Origin: Oricola thermophila
GTDB lineage: Bacteria > Pseudomonadota > Alphaproteobacteria > Rhizobiales > Rhizobiaceae
Length of the DNA: 64,000 bases
Direction of reading: 5' to 3'
Assembly: GCF_013358405.1 (NCBI RefSeq)
Contig: NZ_CP054836.1
Coordinates: forward strand, 1,302,001-1,366,000
The notes beneath the pieces were generated by a model. That model did not search any database and was not told the origin of the DNA. It worked only from the letters and a program-made list of their open reading frames with translations. The position numbers and the translations under genes were made by a program. Shown in pieces: positions 20,732 to 33,161 of this stretch (positions within the stretch are counted from its first letter, which is position 1; every line of letters begins with the position of its first letter).

Positions 20732-21958
20732 CTAAATTGTACCGGGCTTGATGACGAGTACTTCCACCGGATCGCCGACATTTGCCGCCGGCGCGCGGGG
20801 TGGGCGAACCAGAAGCACATTGGAACGCGCAAATGCGCTGATCATGGATGAATCCTGAACGTCGAATGCCCTGGCCTTAAGATTTCCGTCCGCATCGCGG
20901 CGCGCGATGCCCCGCATATAATCTTCCCGCCCATCGTTTGCCCGAAGCGGCGTTTCCAGTAGCGCCGTGGCACGGACCTCACTCGCCGGACGCCCGGCGA
21001 GTCGCTCGACCAAGGGCTTGAGAAACAGGAGGCCGCAAACCAGTGCGGACACGGGATTGCCGGGTAGCCCGAGAACGCGCATTGCCTCGTACCGGCCATG
21101 CATCAGCGGCTTTCCGGGGCGCATGGCGATCTTCCAGAAGTCCAGCTTCATCCCTCGATCGACGAATACCTTCCTGACAAGGTCGTGATCGCCCACCGAT
21201 GCGCCGCCCAGGGTAACCAGTATATCGCAGCCGCATTCCGCGGCACGGTCAAGAGCGTTGCCAAGTTCAACCTCGCGGTCAGACACAATGCCGAGATCGA
21301 TCACCTCGGCGCCCGACTCCGATGCGACCGCCCCGATTCCATAGGAATTGGAAGCGATGATCTGGCCCGGGCCGGGTTCGGAACCGGGAGGCAGCAACTC
21401 GTCACCGGTCGCGACAACGGCGACGCGCGGTTTGCGAACGACCGAAAGGGCAGGGTGATTGGATGCGGCAGCAAGGCAGAGCGCACCAGGGTCAAGCAGT
21501 GTACCGGCCTTGAGAACCGTCTGCCCGGCAACGAAATCCAGTCCGGCATCCCGGATATTGCGTCCCCTTGGCTCCGGTCGGTTCACGAGAATGCGCTGAT
21601 TGTCCAAGACGGTAACGTTTTCCTGGACTATTACCGTATCGGCGCCCTCCGGAACGACGCCACCGGTGAAAATCCGCGCTGCCTGACCCGATCCGAGCGT
21701 GCCCGAAAACGGATGGCCAGCCGGTATTTCGCCGATGATAGCCAATTCTGTCCGCGCATCCTTCAGATCGCCGGCCCGGACAGCATATCCATCCATGGCC
21801 GAAACCGCTTCCGGGGGTTGCGTACGCATAGCCGGGAGATCCCGGGCAAGCACGCGACCAAAAGCCTCTGCCAGCGCAACGGTTTCGGCACCTAACGGTA
21901 TGACTCCTCGGAGCAACCGCGCCCGGGCGTCCGCCACCGGAAGGAGAGTCGAACTCAT
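20732..21958 (-). CDS. moeA: Molybdopterin molybdotransferase
   Basis: Inserts molybdenum into molybdopterin-AMP, the last step of Moco synthesis. The ATG at 21958 overlaps the moaC stop (ATGA) and gives 408 residues. Typical segments: [13 protein letters not shown], the MoCF-domain [19 protein letters not shown] and [14 protein letters not shown], and [12 protein letters not shown]. An in-frame ATG 18 bp upstream (21976) lies inside moaC. Paired with moaC, as in most Rhizobiales. Confidence 0.95.
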   Translation of the reverse strand: MSSTLLPVADARARLLRGVIPLGAETVALAEAFGRVLARDLPAMRTQPPEAVSAMDGYAVRAGDLKDARTELAIIGEIPAGHPFSGTLGSGQAARIFTGGVVPEGADTVIVQENVTVLDNQRILVNRPEPRGRNIRDAGLDFVAGQTVLKAGTLLDPGALCLAAASNHPALSVVRKPRVAVVATGDELLPPGSEPGPGQIIASNSYGIGAVASESGAEVIDLGIVSDREVELGNALDRAAECGCDILVTLGGASVGDHDLVRKVFVDRGMKLDFWKIAMRPGKPLMHGRYEAMRVLGLPGNPVSALVCGLLFLKPLVERLAGRPASEVRATALLETPLRANDGREDYMRGIARRDADGNLKARAFDVQDSSMISAFARSNVLLVRPPRAPAANVGDPVEVLVIKPGTI

Positions 21959-22452
21959 CCTTCGCCCCGTGTCCATGTCCCCGACTTGCCGCCGGTCTTG
22001 GACAGTAGCCGCACGGGGCCGATTTCCATGCCCTTGTCTATTGCTTTCGCCATGTCGTAGATCGTCAGGCAGGCAACCGAAGCAGCAGTCAGTGCTTCCA
22101 TCTCCACACCTGTCTTCCCGGACAACCTGGCCATCGCCTCGACGCGCAGCCCCGGCAGCTCGGGTACTGTCTCGATCTCTACCGACACCTTGGTCAGCAG
22201 CAGCGGATGGCAGAGCGGGATTAGCTCATGCGTTTTCTTGGCCGCCATGATGCCGGCAATCCGGGCAGCTGCCGTGACATCGCCTTTTTGCGCATTGCCG
22301 GCGAGAATCGCATCCAAGGTTTCGCGGGTCATGGTGACAAACCCCTCGGCCACGGCTTCCCGCACGGTTTCCGACTTCGTTTCGACATCGACCATGTTGG
22401 CCGCGCCATCGGAGCCCAAATGGGTCAACCTTTCGCTTTTGTCACCGGCCAT
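21955..22452 (-). CDS. moaC: Cyclic pyranopterin monophosphate synthase
   Basis: Converts the MoaA product to cyclic pyranopterin monophosphate, early in Moco synthesis. 165 residues from an ATG one base after the trpC stop; the frame continues upstream only within trpC. Signatures: [32 protein letters not shown] and the C-terminal [15 protein letters not shown] with active-site residues. It overlaps moeA by 4 bp, so the two are translationally coupled. Confidence 0.96.
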   Translation of the reverse strand: MAGDKSERLTHLGSDGAANMVDVETKSETVREAVAEGFVTMTRETLDAILAGNAQKGDVTAAARIAGIMAAKKTHELIPLCHPLLLTKVSVEIETVPELPGLRVEAMARLSGKTGVEMEALTAASVACLTIYDMAKAIDKGMEIGPVRLLSKTGGKSGTWTRGEG

Positions 22453-22453
22453 G

Positions 22454-23272
22454 TCAGGTCGACATCCTAGCGTCCGCATTCTCGCCGGTCAGCAGCCGTC
22501 GCGTAGCCGCCTCGACATTGTCTTCGCGCATGAGGCTTTCGCCAACCAGAAAGCTGGAAATGCCGGCCCGAGACAGGCGGAGGCAGTCGTCATGAACGAA
22601 TATGCCACTCTCACCGACCAGAATTCGATCATCGTCGACCATGGCTGCCAACCGTTCGGAATTGGCCAGGTCGACCTCGAACGTGCGGAGGTTTCTGTTG
22701 TTCACGCCAAGCAGCCGTGAGGACAGCCGCAATGCGCGCTCCATCTCATCCTCGTCGTGCACCTCGATCAGGGCATCCATGCCAAGTTCGAAAGCAGTTT
22801 CCTCCAGCGCTCGCGCCTCATCATCGTCCAGCGATGCCATGATGATGAGGATTGCATCCGCGCCCCAGCTGCGCGCTTCATGCACCTGGTACGGCTCGAA
22901 CATGAAATCCTTGCGCAAAGCAGGCAAGCAGCAGGCTTCACGAGCCGCGCCAAGATACTCTGGTGCCCCCTGGAAGGACGGCTTGTCCGTCAGCACGGAG
23001 AGGCAGGCCGCACCGCCCATTTCATATGCTTTCGCCAGCGCCGGCGGATCAAAGTCCGCCCGGATGAGGCCTTTTGACGGGCTTGCCTTCTTGATTTCCG
23101 CGATCAGCCCGAAAGAGCCTGCTTCCTTGCGGCTGTGCAGGGCGGCGAGGAAACCACGTGGCGGCTGCATATCCGCGCAGCGCGCCTTCAACTCCGCGAT
23201 AGGGACAGCGGTTTTCGCGGCCGCTATTTCCTCGCGCTTGTAAACCTCAATCTTCTTCAGGATATCGACCAT
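22454..23272 (-). CDS. trpC: Indole-3-glycerol phosphate synthase
   Basis: A TIM-barrel enzyme of tryptophan synthesis, 272 residues from ATG at 23272. Visible hallmarks: [15 protein letters not shown] (catalytic Lys), [28 protein letters not shown] and LVGESGIF. It is separated from trpD by 10 bp. The frame runs 63 codons further upstream, but that region is the shadow of trpD. Confidence 0.97.
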   Translation of the reverse strand: MVDILKKIEVYKREEIAAAKTAVPIAELKARCADMQPPRGFLAALHSRKEAGSFGLIAEIKKASPSKGLIRADFDPPALAKAYEMGGAACLSVLTDKPSFQGAPEYLGAAREACCLPALRKDFMFEPYQVHEARSWGADAILIIMASLDDDEARALEETAFELGMDALIEVHDEDEMERALRLSSRLLGVNNRNLRTFEVDLANSERLAAMVDDDRILVGESGIFVHDDCLRLSRAGISSFLVGESLMREDNVEAATRRLLTGENADARMST

Positions 23273-23282
23273 CGGCCCGCCG

Positions 23283-24302
23283 TCAGACTGACTCGCCGCG
23301 CGACATCGCGGCGGCCTTTTCGGCAACGGCCTTGGCGCTACCGCTTTCGAGCGATTCCGCGGCCAATTGCAGGCCTTCCGACAGATCGCCGGCGATCCCG
23401 GCGACGATGAGACCGGCCGCAGCGTTAAGGCAGGCGATGTCCCGGTAGGCGTTCCGTGCACCGTCCAGGACCTCCCTCAGCGCAGCTGCATTTGAAACGG
23501 GGTCACCGCCCTTGAGATCGGAGATGTCGACGCGGGGCAACCCAACATCTTCGGGCGTCAATTCGAATGTGGTGATCGCGCCGTCTTTCAGCTCGGCCAC
23601 CTGCGTCATTCCAGCCGTGGTGAGCTCGTCGAGCCCGTCGCCATATACGACCCATACATGCTCGGATCCGAGGGCTTTAAGCACGTGGGCGAGCGGGACG
23701 ACCCATTCCGGTGAGAATACCCCGACGACCTGTCGCTTTGCGCCGGCAGGATTGGATAGCGGACCAAGAAGGTTGAAGATCGTGCGGGTGCCCAGCTCCA
23801 CGCGGCTTGGCCCGACATGGCGCATGGCGGCATGGTGCATAGGCGCGAACATGAACCCGAGACCGCCCTCGCGAATACACCGGCTGATAGTCTCAGGGGT
23901 GGCATCGAGATCAAACCCCAATTCGGCCAAGGCTTCAGCAGAACCGGATTTGGAAGACAGTGAGCGATTGCCGTGCTTTGCAATCGTTGCACCCGCGCCT
24001 GCGGCGATAAAGGCGGCACAAGTAGAAACGTTATAGCTGCCTGAATTGTCCCCGCCGGTACCAACAATGTCTATGACGCCATCGGGTGCGTCGACCGGGG
24101 TCATCTTTTCACGCATCACGGCCACGGCTCCGGCGATCTCGTCAACCGTTTCGCCGCGCACACGCAATGCCATGAGGAAGCCGCCAATCTGCGATGGCGT
24201 AGCGTTACCGGACATCATGACGTCGAACGCCGCGCGTGCCTCGTCGCGCGAGAGAGACTCGCCGTCGGCGGCTTTCGCGATAAAGGGTTTCAAGTCGTTC
24301 AT
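23283..24302 (-). CDS. trpD: Anthranilate phosphoribosyltransferase
   Basis: Joins anthranilate to PRPP. 339 residues with the PRPP-binding [16 protein letters not shown] (residues about 79-95), [19 protein letters not shown] and [16 protein letters not shown]. It is 8 bp after ppiD, so the ppiD-trpD-trpC-moaC-moeA block may be one transcript. trpE/trpG, as usual in Rhizobiales, are elsewhere. Confidence 0.97.
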   Translation of the reverse strand: MNDLKPFIAKAADGESLSRDEARAAFDVMMSGNATPSQIGGFLMALRVRGETVDEIAGAVAVMREKMTPVDAPDGVIDIVGTGGDNSGSYNVSTCAAFIAAGAGATIAKHGNRSLSSKSGSAEALAELGFDLDATPETISRCIREGGLGFMFAPMHHAAMRHVGPSRVELGTRTIFNLLGPLSNPAGAKRQVVGVFSPEWVVPLAHVLKALGSEHVWVVYGDGLDELTTAGMTQVAELKDGAITTFELTPEDVGLPRVDISDLKGGDPVSNAAALREVLDGARNAYRDIACLNAAAGLIVAGIAGDLSEGLQLAAESLESGSAKAVAEKAAAMSRGESV

Positions 24303-24310
24303 GCCACCCC

Positions 24311-26203
24311 TTACTGTATGCTCAACGCGCGCTGGATTGCGTTCTGGTTTATTTCAACTGGATAGATCGTTTGCAGCTTGGCGACCATCTGGTCAAGCAG
24401 GTCGTCGGCCATGCTCGTACGAACACCCTCACGGACACCGGGACCGAGATTCTCGGCACCGCCGACCGCCTGCGACACCGACGTCACCCGGAATATCTTG
24501 TAGGTGTTTCCCGCGGGTGCCGGAAACGTGCCGCTATGATCGGGACCACCGTCGAAAATCTCAGATACGCCCGTGCCGCCGAAGTCCGCGTCCGTTGCAC
24601 CGCGCTGCAATCCGTACTTGGTCTCGATTTGCACTCCTTCGCTCTCGGCCAGTTCCTCGAGCGATTCTCCGGCTGCAAGACGTTCAGCAAGGCTTTGTGC
24701 CTTGGCCGCAATGCGACTTTCCGTCTCCTCAGCCATCCAGTCTTCCGTCACGCGGTCGCGAACTTCCTCGAACTCGCGATCGCGCGCCGGTGTGACTTCC
24801 CGAACCTCATACCAAAGGAACCCCGAGTCCGCGGCATCGAGAGGCGGGTTCTCGATACCGATGTCGGTCTCGAATGCGGCGGCAATCAGCGCGTCCTGCT
24901 CGGGTATGCTGGACACAGGTTCGCCGGACGGGGACATCCCCTGTTCATCGACAGCCTCGATCGTTTGCATCTGAAGCTTTTGCCCCTCTGCGGCCTCCTG
25001 CATCGTCGCACCGCCCGCACGCGCATCCTCATAGGCATCATGAATGTCGAGAAGAACATCATTGGCTTCGACAAGGGCCAGTTCGCGGCGGATATCCTCA
25101 CTCACTTCCTCGAAAGGCTGGACACGGGCGGGATTGATTGCCGTCACGCGAACAATAACCTTGCCAAACGCACCTTCGATCAGATTGCTGACTTCGCCGG
25201 GGCTGCCTAGCGAAAACGCCGCTTCTGCAACCGCCGGATCGGGCAGGTCCGCTTTTGCAAAAGTGCCGATTCGCACGTCGTCCATGGTTCTGCCGGCGTC
25301 TGCAACGGCGTCCTCGAACGACTGCCCGGCAAGGATGCGCTCGTGAGCCGCTGCTGCGGCCGCGTCATCGGCAAATACGAGTTGCTCTATGGTCCTGGTT
25401 TCAGGTGCGGTGTAGCGATCCTTGCGCGCTTCATAGTCTGCGCGGACGGCCTCCTCGGAGATTGCGGCTTCATCGACAATGGCCTCGGGAGTAAGGCGAA
25501 CGAAGTCGATCTTGCGGTATTCGGGAGCGCGGTAGTCGGCCTTGTGGGCCTCGAAATAGGCCCGCAGTTCGTCCTCCCCAGGCGCCTCCACGGGCTCGAT
25601 GACACTGTCCCCGATCGTTATGTACTGGACATCCCGTTTCTCGCCGCTGTGTTGAGCGAAGGCTTCAAGCATTGTCCCGGGAACCTGGATACCATCGGAA
25701 ACCGCCTCGACGATCTGCTGACGAATCGCCACATTTTCGCGACTTCTGATATATTCCTCTTCTGTCATGCCGATATTGCGCAGCGCGATGCGGAAATTGT
25801 CGCGACTGAAGCGACCGTCGGCACCCTGAAACGCCGGATCCTCGGCAATAAGGATGGCCAGTCGGTCTTTCGACAAGCCGAGTTGCATAACCCTGGACTG
25901 TTCATCCAGGACCGCGCCGGCCACCATCTGGCCAAGTACGGCTCGGTCGACACCAAAGAGGCGCGCCTGTTCAGCGGTGAGCCGCTCTCCGAGTTGGCGC
26001 GAATATGCAGCCAGTTGGCGGTCGTAGGCGAGCCGGTAGTCGAGCGCGGAAACCTTCGTCTGTCCGGCGGTGACGACCGCGTCGCCTGCAACACCGGTGA
26101 ATATTTGACCCGACACCCCCCAGACACCGAAACTCACGAGAAGAAGCAGGAGGAGCGCCTTTGCCACCCAAGATTTTGACGCGTTACGCAGACCGTCGAG
26201 CAT
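24311..26203 (-). CDS. ppiD: PpiD/SurA-type periplasmic peptidyl-prolyl isomerase, membrane anchored
   Basis: 630 residues. One membrane helix near the N-terminus ([20 protein letters not shown], about 13-32) anchors a periplasmic chaperone region of SurA_N type (to about residue 190), followed by a parvulin-like domain (about 250-370, with [13 protein letters not shown] and [12 protein letters not shown]) and a second rotamase-like region. PpiD helps proteins leaving the Sec translocon to fold. The parvulin active site looks degenerate, as is common in PpiD. It is divergent from tpiA and heads the trpDC-moaC-moeA genes. Confidence 0.9.
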   Translation of the reverse strand: MLDGLRNASKSWVAKALLLLLLVSFGVWGVSGQIFTGVAGDAVVTAGQTKVSALDYRLAYDRQLAAYSRQLGERLTAEQARLFGVDRAVLGQMVAGAVLDEQSRVMQLGLSKDRLAILIAEDPAFQGADGRFSRDNFRIALRNIGMTEEEYIRSRENVAIRQQIVEAVSDGIQVPGTMLEAFAQHSGEKRDVQYITIGDSVIEPVEAPGEDELRAYFEAHKADYRAPEYRKIDFVRLTPEAIVDEAAISEEAVRADYEARKDRYTAPETRTIEQLVFADDAAAAAAHERILAGQSFEDAVADAGRTMDDVRIGTFAKADLPDPAVAEAAFSLGSPGEVSNLIEGAFGKVIVRVTAINPARVQPFEEVSEDIRRELALVEANDVLLDIHDAYEDARAGGATMQEAAEGQKLQMQTIEAVDEQGMSPSGEPVSSIPEQDALIAAAFETDIGIENPPLDAADSGFLWYEVREVTPARDREFEEVRDRVTEDWMAEETESRIAAKAQSLAERLAAGESLEELAESEGVQIETKYGLQRGATDADFGGTGVSEIFDGGPDHSGTFPAPAGNTYKIFRVTSVSQAVGGAENLGPGVREGVRTSMADDLLDQMVAKLQTIYPVEINQNAIQRALSIQ

Positions 26204-26335
26204 GTTTGAAGGTTCCGTTGTTCGTTTCGCCGCTTTTTAGGTGTGCTGGTTCGGCGAAGCAAGCGCCCGTCAAGCCTTTTACTCGGTGCAACTAGGCGCT
26301 AACAGGGCTTCGACCAATCGTGAAAGGAAATGAAC

Positions 26336-27097
26336 ATGACGCCCGGCGTGACACCACTTGTTGCAGGAAACTGGAAAATGAATGGCACCGCCGCATCGCT
26401 GGGGGAGATACGCGATGTCTGTGCCGGTCTGGATCACAAGGATGCGCTGCCACACGAAACGCTGCTCTGCCTGCCGGCCACGCTGATCGAACGCGCCGCC
26501 TCCGTTGCCGCCGACAGCGTATTGTCGATTGGCGGCGAAGACTGCCATCCCCTGGAAAGCGGCGCACATACCGGCGACATTTCGGCAGAGATGCTGGCCG
26601 ATGCAGGCGCAACCGCCGTCATAGTCGGGCATTCGGAACGGCGCACGGATCACAGCGAAACGAATGCCCTCGTAGCAGACAAGGCCAAGGCGGCATGGCG
26701 GGCGGGCCTTAGCGCAATCGTCTGCGTCGGCGAAACACGCGAGGAGCGTGAATCCGGAAATGCCGAAAACGTGGTTGCATCGCAGTTGGCAGGATCGGTT
26801 CCGGACGCAATGAACGCGGCGAACACGGTAATCGCATATGAACCGGTGTGGGCCATCGGGACCGGGCTCGTACCGTCCGGCGATGACATCGAGGCCATGC
26901 ACGCACTAATTCGCAGGATCATGACCGAGCGTTTCGGAAGTGAAGGTGAGGGGGTCCGCATCCTCTATGGCGGATCCGTGAAGCCCGCTAACGCGAAGGA
27001 GATCTTTTCGATCGCGAATGTGGATGGCGGCCTGGTTGGGGGAGCGAGCTTGAAAGCATCCGACTTTCTCGCCATTTGTGAAGGCGTGGGCGCCTGA
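26336..27097 (+). CDS. tpiA: Triosephosphate isomerase
   Basis: Interconverts dihydroxyacetone phosphate and glyceraldehyde 3-phosphate. 253 residues from the second of two adjacent ATGs (26330 and 26336); AAAGGA is better spaced for the second. Conserved pieces: [10 protein letters not shown] (catalytic Asn, Lys), VIVGHSERR (catalytic His), [12 protein letters not shown] (catalytic Glu and start of the flexible loop) and [11 protein letters not shown]. Confidence 0.97.
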   Translation: MTPGVTPLVAGNWKMNGTAASLGEIRDVCAGLDHKDALPHETLLCLPATLIERAASVAADSVLSIGGEDCHPLESGAHTGDISAEMLADAGATAVIVGHSERRTDHSETNALVADKAKAAWRAGLSAIVCVGETREERESGNAENVVASQLAGSVPDAMNAANTVIAYEPVWAIGTGLVPSGDDIEAMHALIRRIMTERFGSEGEGVRILYGGSVKPANAKEIFSIANVDGGLVGGASLKASDFLAICEGVGA

Positions 27098-27176
27098 CCG
27101 GCAGATTTATCGCTTCAAATCACCAGCCATAGCGTGTAGAGACGCGCGTCGAACGGAAGAACCGAGACAAGGTCCA

Positions 27177-27569
27177 ATGGAAACCGTACTTATAGTCATC
27201 CACCTCATGATCGTGATTGCCTTGGTGGGGGTTGTCCTCCTGCAGCGTTCCGAAGGCGGTGCGCTTGGAATGGGAGGTGGCGGAACCGGCGGTTTCATGT
27301 CGGCACGCGGCGCAGCTGATGCGTTGACCCGCACGACCGGCATCCTGGCGGCTGCTTTCTTTGCCACATCAATTGGCCTCGGCCTGATCGCGCGCTACGG
27401 AGAGAGCCCGACCGACATCCTGGATCGCGTTCCTGCCCAAGTGCAGCAAGATGGCGAGACAGGGGAGCCGGCGTCCGGCAGCGGCGTGCTGGATTTGCTC
27501 GGTGCCGAGGAACCGGCAGCCCCCGCGACAGACGAGGCGCCCGCCGTGCCGGCAGTGCCCACGGAATAG
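27177..27569 (+). CDS. secG: Preprotein translocase subunit SecG
   Basis: A small inner-membrane partner of SecYE. From ATG 27177 (AAGG upstream) it has 130 residues with two membrane helices (about 3-22 and 55-75) separated by the glycine-rich LGMGGGGTGGFMSARG loop, which is diagnostic. The Ala/Pro/Glu-rich C-terminal tail is common in alphaproteobacteria. The tpiA-secG order is conserved in many bacteria. Confidence 0.94.
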   Translation: METVLIVIHLMIVIALVGVVLLQRSEGGALGMGGGGTGGFMSARGAADALTRTTGILAAAFFATSIGLGLIARYGESPTDILDRVPAQVQQDGETGEPASGSGVLDLLGAEEPAAPATDEAPAVPAVPTE

Positions 27570-27593
27570 CCCAATAGCGGTCAACATGATGAT

Positions 27594-27629
27594 GCCTCGT
27601 GTGGGAAAATTCATGCGAGGCGTTTTTTT
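27594..27629 (+). terminator. Rho-independent terminator after secG
   Basis: GCCTCG (27594-27599) pairs with CGAGGC (27616-27621); the stem continues with TGTG against CATG (two G-T pairs), leaving an 8-base loop, and is followed by G and seven T residues. It separates tpiA-secG from pyrG. Confidence 0.88.
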
Positions 27630-27657
27630 CTTTGCGGAATCGGTTTCGACCGGCTAA

Positions 27658-29298
<1,641 letters not shown>

Positions 29299-29318
29299 AC
29301 GAGACGTCGATCTCCAGT

Positions 29319-30251
29319 TCAAATTCCCGCAAGATCGATCACCAACGCCGCGTGGTCGCTGGCATGCGGCCGTTCCTCCCCGACGCCCGGCAGGCGCTGC
29401 CCGGTGTATCGCCTTGCGTTCCGCGACAACCCCTCGCGCAGGTAATACGGCACGGCGTCCGGCCATGCCCGCGCAAGGGCAGGTGACGCAAGCATCGCGT
29501 CAGGTCGCGAATAGCTGTCATTATCCCGTAGGTGATAAGACCACTGCCGCCCTGTCGGGTGGCGTTTGACAAGGTCCACCGCGAAACCATCGGTCAATGG
29601 TGCAATCGCCCGTTCCCGCCTTGTTTCGTACAGAGGTTCATTCAGGTCGCCCAGTATGATCCACATAGCGGCTGCCGGATCGCTGAATTGTCTTTCGATC
29701 AGGCGGCGAACCGCGAGTGCTTCCAGCCGTCTGGCAGACCACGCATCGTCCGGGTCGGGATAGGGCGCCTTGAAGTGACAAATGTAGAGCGTCAATGGCC
29801 CGACGCGCGCGCTGAGGCAGTCGCGTCGAAATATCGGCTCGTTTTCGTCACGCTGCGGCGGATTGCCAATTCCCAACTCGCCGGCCGTTACGCCCGCATG
29901 GCTGATCACATCCGATAGCTCGACCCGGCTCATTAGCGCGACATCGTATCCCCGACCGTCATTTCCCGGCAGGCAGATGCGCTGTTCGTAAGGCCTCATG
30001 CCGCGCGCGACGAGATAATTTTCATGGAAATAATCAAGCGTCTCCTTGTCATACACCTCCTGCAGAGCGACGACATCTGCATCCGCGCGACGCAAGACAG
30101 CCGCGGTCAGGAGCCGATCAATGGGATCAAGGACGAAGTCATCGCGAATGTCCTCGTTAATCGCGTCATGGTCTTTCGCGCCCGAAAGTCGAGGGTGCCC
30201 GGCTACCTGCCGAAGGCGCATGTTCTGCACGTTGAAGGTGGCAATTCTCAT
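29319..30251 (-). CDS. Endonuclease/exonuclease/phosphatase-family protein
   Basis: 310 residues from ATG at 30251. EEP-fold metal-dependent hydrolase motifs are present in order: RIATFNVQNM (first strand), VVALQEVYD (metal-binding Glu), YICHFKAPYPD (His), IILGDLNEPL (Asp/Asn pair) and HASDHAALVIDL (C-terminal SDH). The family covers nucleases, phosphodiesterases and phosphatases, so the substrate cannot be named. No signal peptide is seen, so it is likely cytoplasmic. It lies convergent with pyrG, 20 bp apart. Confidence 0.85.
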   Translation of the reverse strand: MRIATFNVQNMRLRQVAGHPRLSGAKDHDAINEDIRDDFVLDPIDRLLTAAVLRRADADVVALQEVYDKETLDYFHENYLVARGMRPYEQRICLPGNDGRGYDVALMSRVELSDVISHAGVTAGELGIGNPPQRDENEPIFRRDCLSARVGPLTLYICHFKAPYPDPDDAWSARRLEALAVRRLIERQFSDPAAAMWIILGDLNEPLYETRRERAIAPLTDGFAVDLVKRHPTGRQWSYHLRDNDSYSRPDAMLASPALARAWPDAVPYYLREGLSRNARRYTGQRLPGVGEERPHASDHAALVIDLAGI

Positions 30252-30379
30252 GGTGCGTCTGCGGCGGTTAGGGGCCACGCTGCAAACAGGTGTTCGGAGC
30301 ACATGATCCCGACGGCAAATGATGCCTCCGATTGGAGGACATGTTACCCAAAGGCATTTTCCGGCAACGATTTGGATGA

Positions 30380-30392
30380 TATACTAGTATCC
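30380..30392 (+). promoter_or_regulatory. Candidate -10 element directly in front of the 42-codon gene
   Basis: TATACT (30380-30385) within the palindrome ATACTAGTAT lies 7 bp before the ATG at 30393. If used, transcription would start at or next to the start codon and the mRNA would be leaderless. No good -35 is visible (TTTTCC at the right distance). Confidence 0.3.
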
Positions 30393-30521
30393 ATGCGGAT
30401 ACTGGCCTTCATTGCCGCGCTGGTCATCTTCATTGTCTGGGACTTTGCCCAGAACAATGCAGGCGCGACCAATTATGTGGTGAGGGAAGTTATTCGGTTC
30501 ATGCAATCGATTGGGTTTTGA
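30393..30521 (+). CDS. Small putative membrane peptide, 42 residues, function unknown
   Basis: A 42-codon frame. The first half (ILAFIAALVIFIVWDF) would make one membrane helix; the second half is amphipathic (NYVVREVIRFMQSI). Small proteins of this layout occur in Rhizobiales, but I cannot name a family with certainty. There is no ribosome site in front of the ATG. A perfect 10-bp hairpin follows 17 bp after the stop, which supports its being a real transcript end. It is divergent from the EEP-family gene and convergent with the chemoreceptor gene. Confidence 0.5.
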   Translation: MRILAFIAALVIFIVWDFAQNNAGATNYVVREVIRFMQSIGF

Positions 30522-30538
30522 CGCAGCCCCAAATGGAA

Positions 30539-30562
30539 CATGCGCGCCAGTAGGCGCGCATG
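30539..30562 (+). terminator. Perfect hairpin between the small gene and the chemoreceptor gene
   Basis: CATGCGCGCC (30539-30548) pairs perfectly with GGCGCGCATG (30553-30562) around an AGTA loop. The stem is strong but neither strand has a long T run; the - strand continues TTCCATTT. Probably a transcript-end structure for both convergent genes. Confidence 0.55.
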
Positions 30563-30586
30563 GATTGTCCGTATCGTATGTCGGTG

Positions 30587-32869
30587 CTAGGCAGCACTTC
30601 GACGTGCGTCTTCTTCCGACTCCCCAACGATGAAGTGGCTGATCTGCTCGTTCAGCTTGTCGGCATCTCTTGAGAGCGAATAAACCGACGCCGTGGTTTC
30701 TTCCACCATTGCTGCATTCTGTTGGGTGAAACGGTCAAGCTCGTCAACCGAGGTGCTGATTTCGCCGATTCGCGTTGCCTGATCGCGGGACGATGCGGCA
30801 ATCGCGTTGATATGCTCGTCCATCACTTCGATGTTGGTCGTGATTTCGCCGAGGCTTTCACCAGTCGAATTGACCAGCGACACACCGTTCTCAACATCCT
30901 GGGTCGAACGCAGGATCAGCTGGTTGATGTCCTTGGCCGCATTGGCCGACCGCTGAGCCAGTTCACGCACTTCCTCGGCCACCACCGCGAAGCCTTTGCC
31001 TGCTTCGCCCGCCCGAGCCGCTTCCACACCGGCGTTCAGCGCAAGCAGGTTGGTCTGGAACGCGATCTGGTCAATTAGGTCGATGATGTTTCGGATTTCT
31101 CCGGAAGACTCCTCGATCCGCTTCATCGCCTCTATGGCGTCGCGAACGACATTTGCCGATTTTTCCGCATTTTGGCGTGTATCGGTAGCGACCGCCACGG
31201 CGGTATTGCAGCGTTCGAAAGCTTCGTTCACCGACTTGTTGACTTCTGCAAGCGCTGCAGCACTCTCCTCGAGGGTAGCCGCCTGACGCTCGGTGCGCTC
31301 CGACAAGTTCTGGGCCGATTCCCGCAAGCTGTTGGAACCTCCATGGATCGAATCCGCATTGGTACGGATCACCTTCATGGTGGCCTCCAACTGCTCCATT
31401 GAGCGGTTGAAGTCCAGGCGCAGCGAGTCGAGAGATTCCACGAACGGCTCGTCAATTCGCCAGTCGAGACGGCCATTCGCGAGATTCGTCAAGCCGGTTG
31501 CAAGTGCTGCGACTGCGGCCTCCAGTTCGCGTGCAGTTCTTTCTTTCTCCGCATCGCGACTTCTGCGCTCTTCAGCCATCTGCCTGTCGCGAACTTCAGC
31601 TTCCGCTTCCATTCGATCCTTTTCGAGTGCGTTGTTGCGGAACGATTCGAGCGCGCGCGCCATATCGCCGATTTCGTCACGACGATCGGTCGCGGTAATA
31701 TCGATCGACTTGTCTCCCGCAGTAAGCCGATTCATCTGCCCGACAAGCTCGATTAGCGGCTTTGTCATCCGCGCCGAGACGAAGTAGCCGGCAAGGCACA
31801 TCACAGCCACGACTGCGATGGTCGTCAGGAACGCCATGGAAGCCAAGGTGTTCGCCGATGCGAGAATTGCATCTTCGGATTGCCCAATCGCCAGCAGGTG
31901 GTCCTGTCCGAATGTCCGGATCGGCCTGTAGGAGTAGAACATCTTGCGACCATCGACATCCACGAACCGGGATGCCGTCGCCTTTTCCCTGGCTTCGCTG
32001 ACCAATTCGGACGGCACGGAATTCATCAGACTCTGGGGGGCAACCCCGGCGCGGAACTCGCCGTCGGTCGTGATAAGGAAGGCGTCGTCGATTGTGTCGC
32101 CGATACCTTTCGGCGTCACCATTGCCCCCATGTGCGCGTCGGACACACGTACGATAACGGTACCCACCTGCTCGATGGTGCCCCAATTGCTGAAATTGAG
32201 AGGATGAGCAACGAATGCAGAGAATTTGCCGTCTTCGCTGTCGTACGGAGTAAATCCGAGGAGGTGCATTTCATCGACAGCGCCGTTCGCCACCTGCTGA
32301 TATATCTCGGCGAGAGGCTCATTTCCGGCGTCCGCGACATTCGTCAGCAGCTCGCGCCCGTTGGTGGCGGTAAAGATTACATTCCCTTCCTTGTTAATGA
32401 TGTATATGTCGCTGGCGCCGGTATTCTGCCAGACATTGTACAAGGAGCTGTGTATCTTCGAGTACTGCACCGCGTACATCAGCTTCAGGCCGCTTGCGTC
32501 CAGGCTTGCCCGCTCCTGGACACTCTTTTCCGGCAACCGGAAATTCGCGACGATATCTTCTCTTTCGGCGTCAAGAAGAACGCCGGTGATCGACTGAAGC
32601 GCGTCGCCAAATGCGTTGTTGTTGGCTATGTCGGAAACCGCCTGCTCGATTCGCCTAACCTCTGCCGAAAGCTTGTCCGCCTGATTTTCTGCTATCATGT
32701 CGAGCCGGAGTTGGCTCGCATCGATCAGACCGTTCTTCCCGATCTGGTAGCTCAGCGCACCGACAGCCGCGCAGGAAATCAAAGCCGCTCCGACCACGAG
32801 CGCGGCGAAGCGAACCTTGATTGATGAAAGCGCATTCGTGCTTAAAATCGCCTGAAGTCTTCCGAGCAT
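30587..32869 (-). CDS. Methyl-accepting chemotaxis protein
   Basis: 760 residues. Membrane helices at about 21-42 and 345-366 flank a long periplasmic sensor region of about 300 residues that looks like a Cache-type ligand-binding fold (DIYIINKEGNVIFTAT is a typical strand pair). A HAMP domain follows (about 366-420), then a charged helical linker, a second HAMP-like segment (about 455-505) and the signalling domain with the hairpin tip IAFQTNLLALNAGVEAARAG (about 602-621). No CheR-tethering pentapeptide is seen at the C-terminus. No che genes are nearby, so it is an orphan receptor; the ligand is unknown. Confidence 0.93.
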   Translation of the reverse strand: MLGRLQAILSTNALSSIKVRFAALVVGAALISCAAVGALSYQIGKNGLIDASQLRLDMIAENQADKLSAEVRRIEQAVSDIANNNAFGDALQSITGVLLDAEREDIVANFRLPEKSVQERASLDASGLKLMYAVQYSKIHSSLYNVWQNTGASDIYIINKEGNVIFTATNGRELLTNVADAGNEPLAEIYQQVANGAVDEMHLLGFTPYDSEDGKFSAFVAHPLNFSNWGTIEQVGTVIVRVSDAHMGAMVTPKGIGDTIDDAFLITTDGEFRAGVAPQSLMNSVPSELVSEAREKATASRFVDVDGRKMFYSYRPIRTFGQDHLLAIGQSEDAILASANTLASMAFLTTIAVVAVMCLAGYFVSARMTKPLIELVGQMNRLTAGDKSIDITATDRRDEIGDMARALESFRNNALEKDRMEAEAEVRDRQMAEERRSRDAEKERTARELEAAVAALATGLTNLANGRLDWRIDEPFVESLDSLRLDFNRSMEQLEATMKVIRTNADSIHGGSNSLRESAQNLSERTERQAATLEESAAALAEVNKSVNEAFERCNTAVAVATDTRQNAEKSANVVRDAIEAMKRIEESSGEIRNIIDLIDQIAFQTNLLALNAGVEAARAGEAGKGFAVVAEEVRELAQRSANAAKDINQLILRSTQDVENGVSLVNSTGESLGEITTNIEVMDEHINAIAASSRDQATRIGEISTSVDELDRFTQQNAAMVEETTASVYSLSRDADKLNEQISHFIVGESEEDARRSAA

Positions 32870-33161
32870 CGACTAGCCCCTCCATGATGAAAGACACTTT
32901 AGTCTAAGAAGTCGGAAGGGTTACGAACGGCTTAACAATCGAGGCCGAACAGGCTGAAAATGGGGCGCTTTCGCGAAAATCGGCACAAAGACCCGGCCAA
33001 AAGAGCAAGAATAGACGGGCTGCCGCAGCGTAAATGTACTCCGGATTGCGCCCCCGATGCTTGATTCGATTGCGCAGGCCGGCGGAAGGCGAATCACCGG
33101 CAGACTTATGCTTCCGGCGCGGGACCGGCATGGCGGGACGAAATGGATGCAAAAGGGGAAA

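Noticed and set aside
22454..26203. Idea that ppiD-trpD-trpC-moaC-moeA-lexA forms a single novel functional system
   Set aside because: This gene order is a familiar conserved block in Rhizobiales; the functions are unrelated and lexA has its own promoter.
32870..33161. Possible attachment site or integrated element next to tRNA-Lys
   Set aside because: No integrase, no direct repeat of the tRNA 3' end and no mobile genes on either side; the 292-bp gap shows no recognisable gene.
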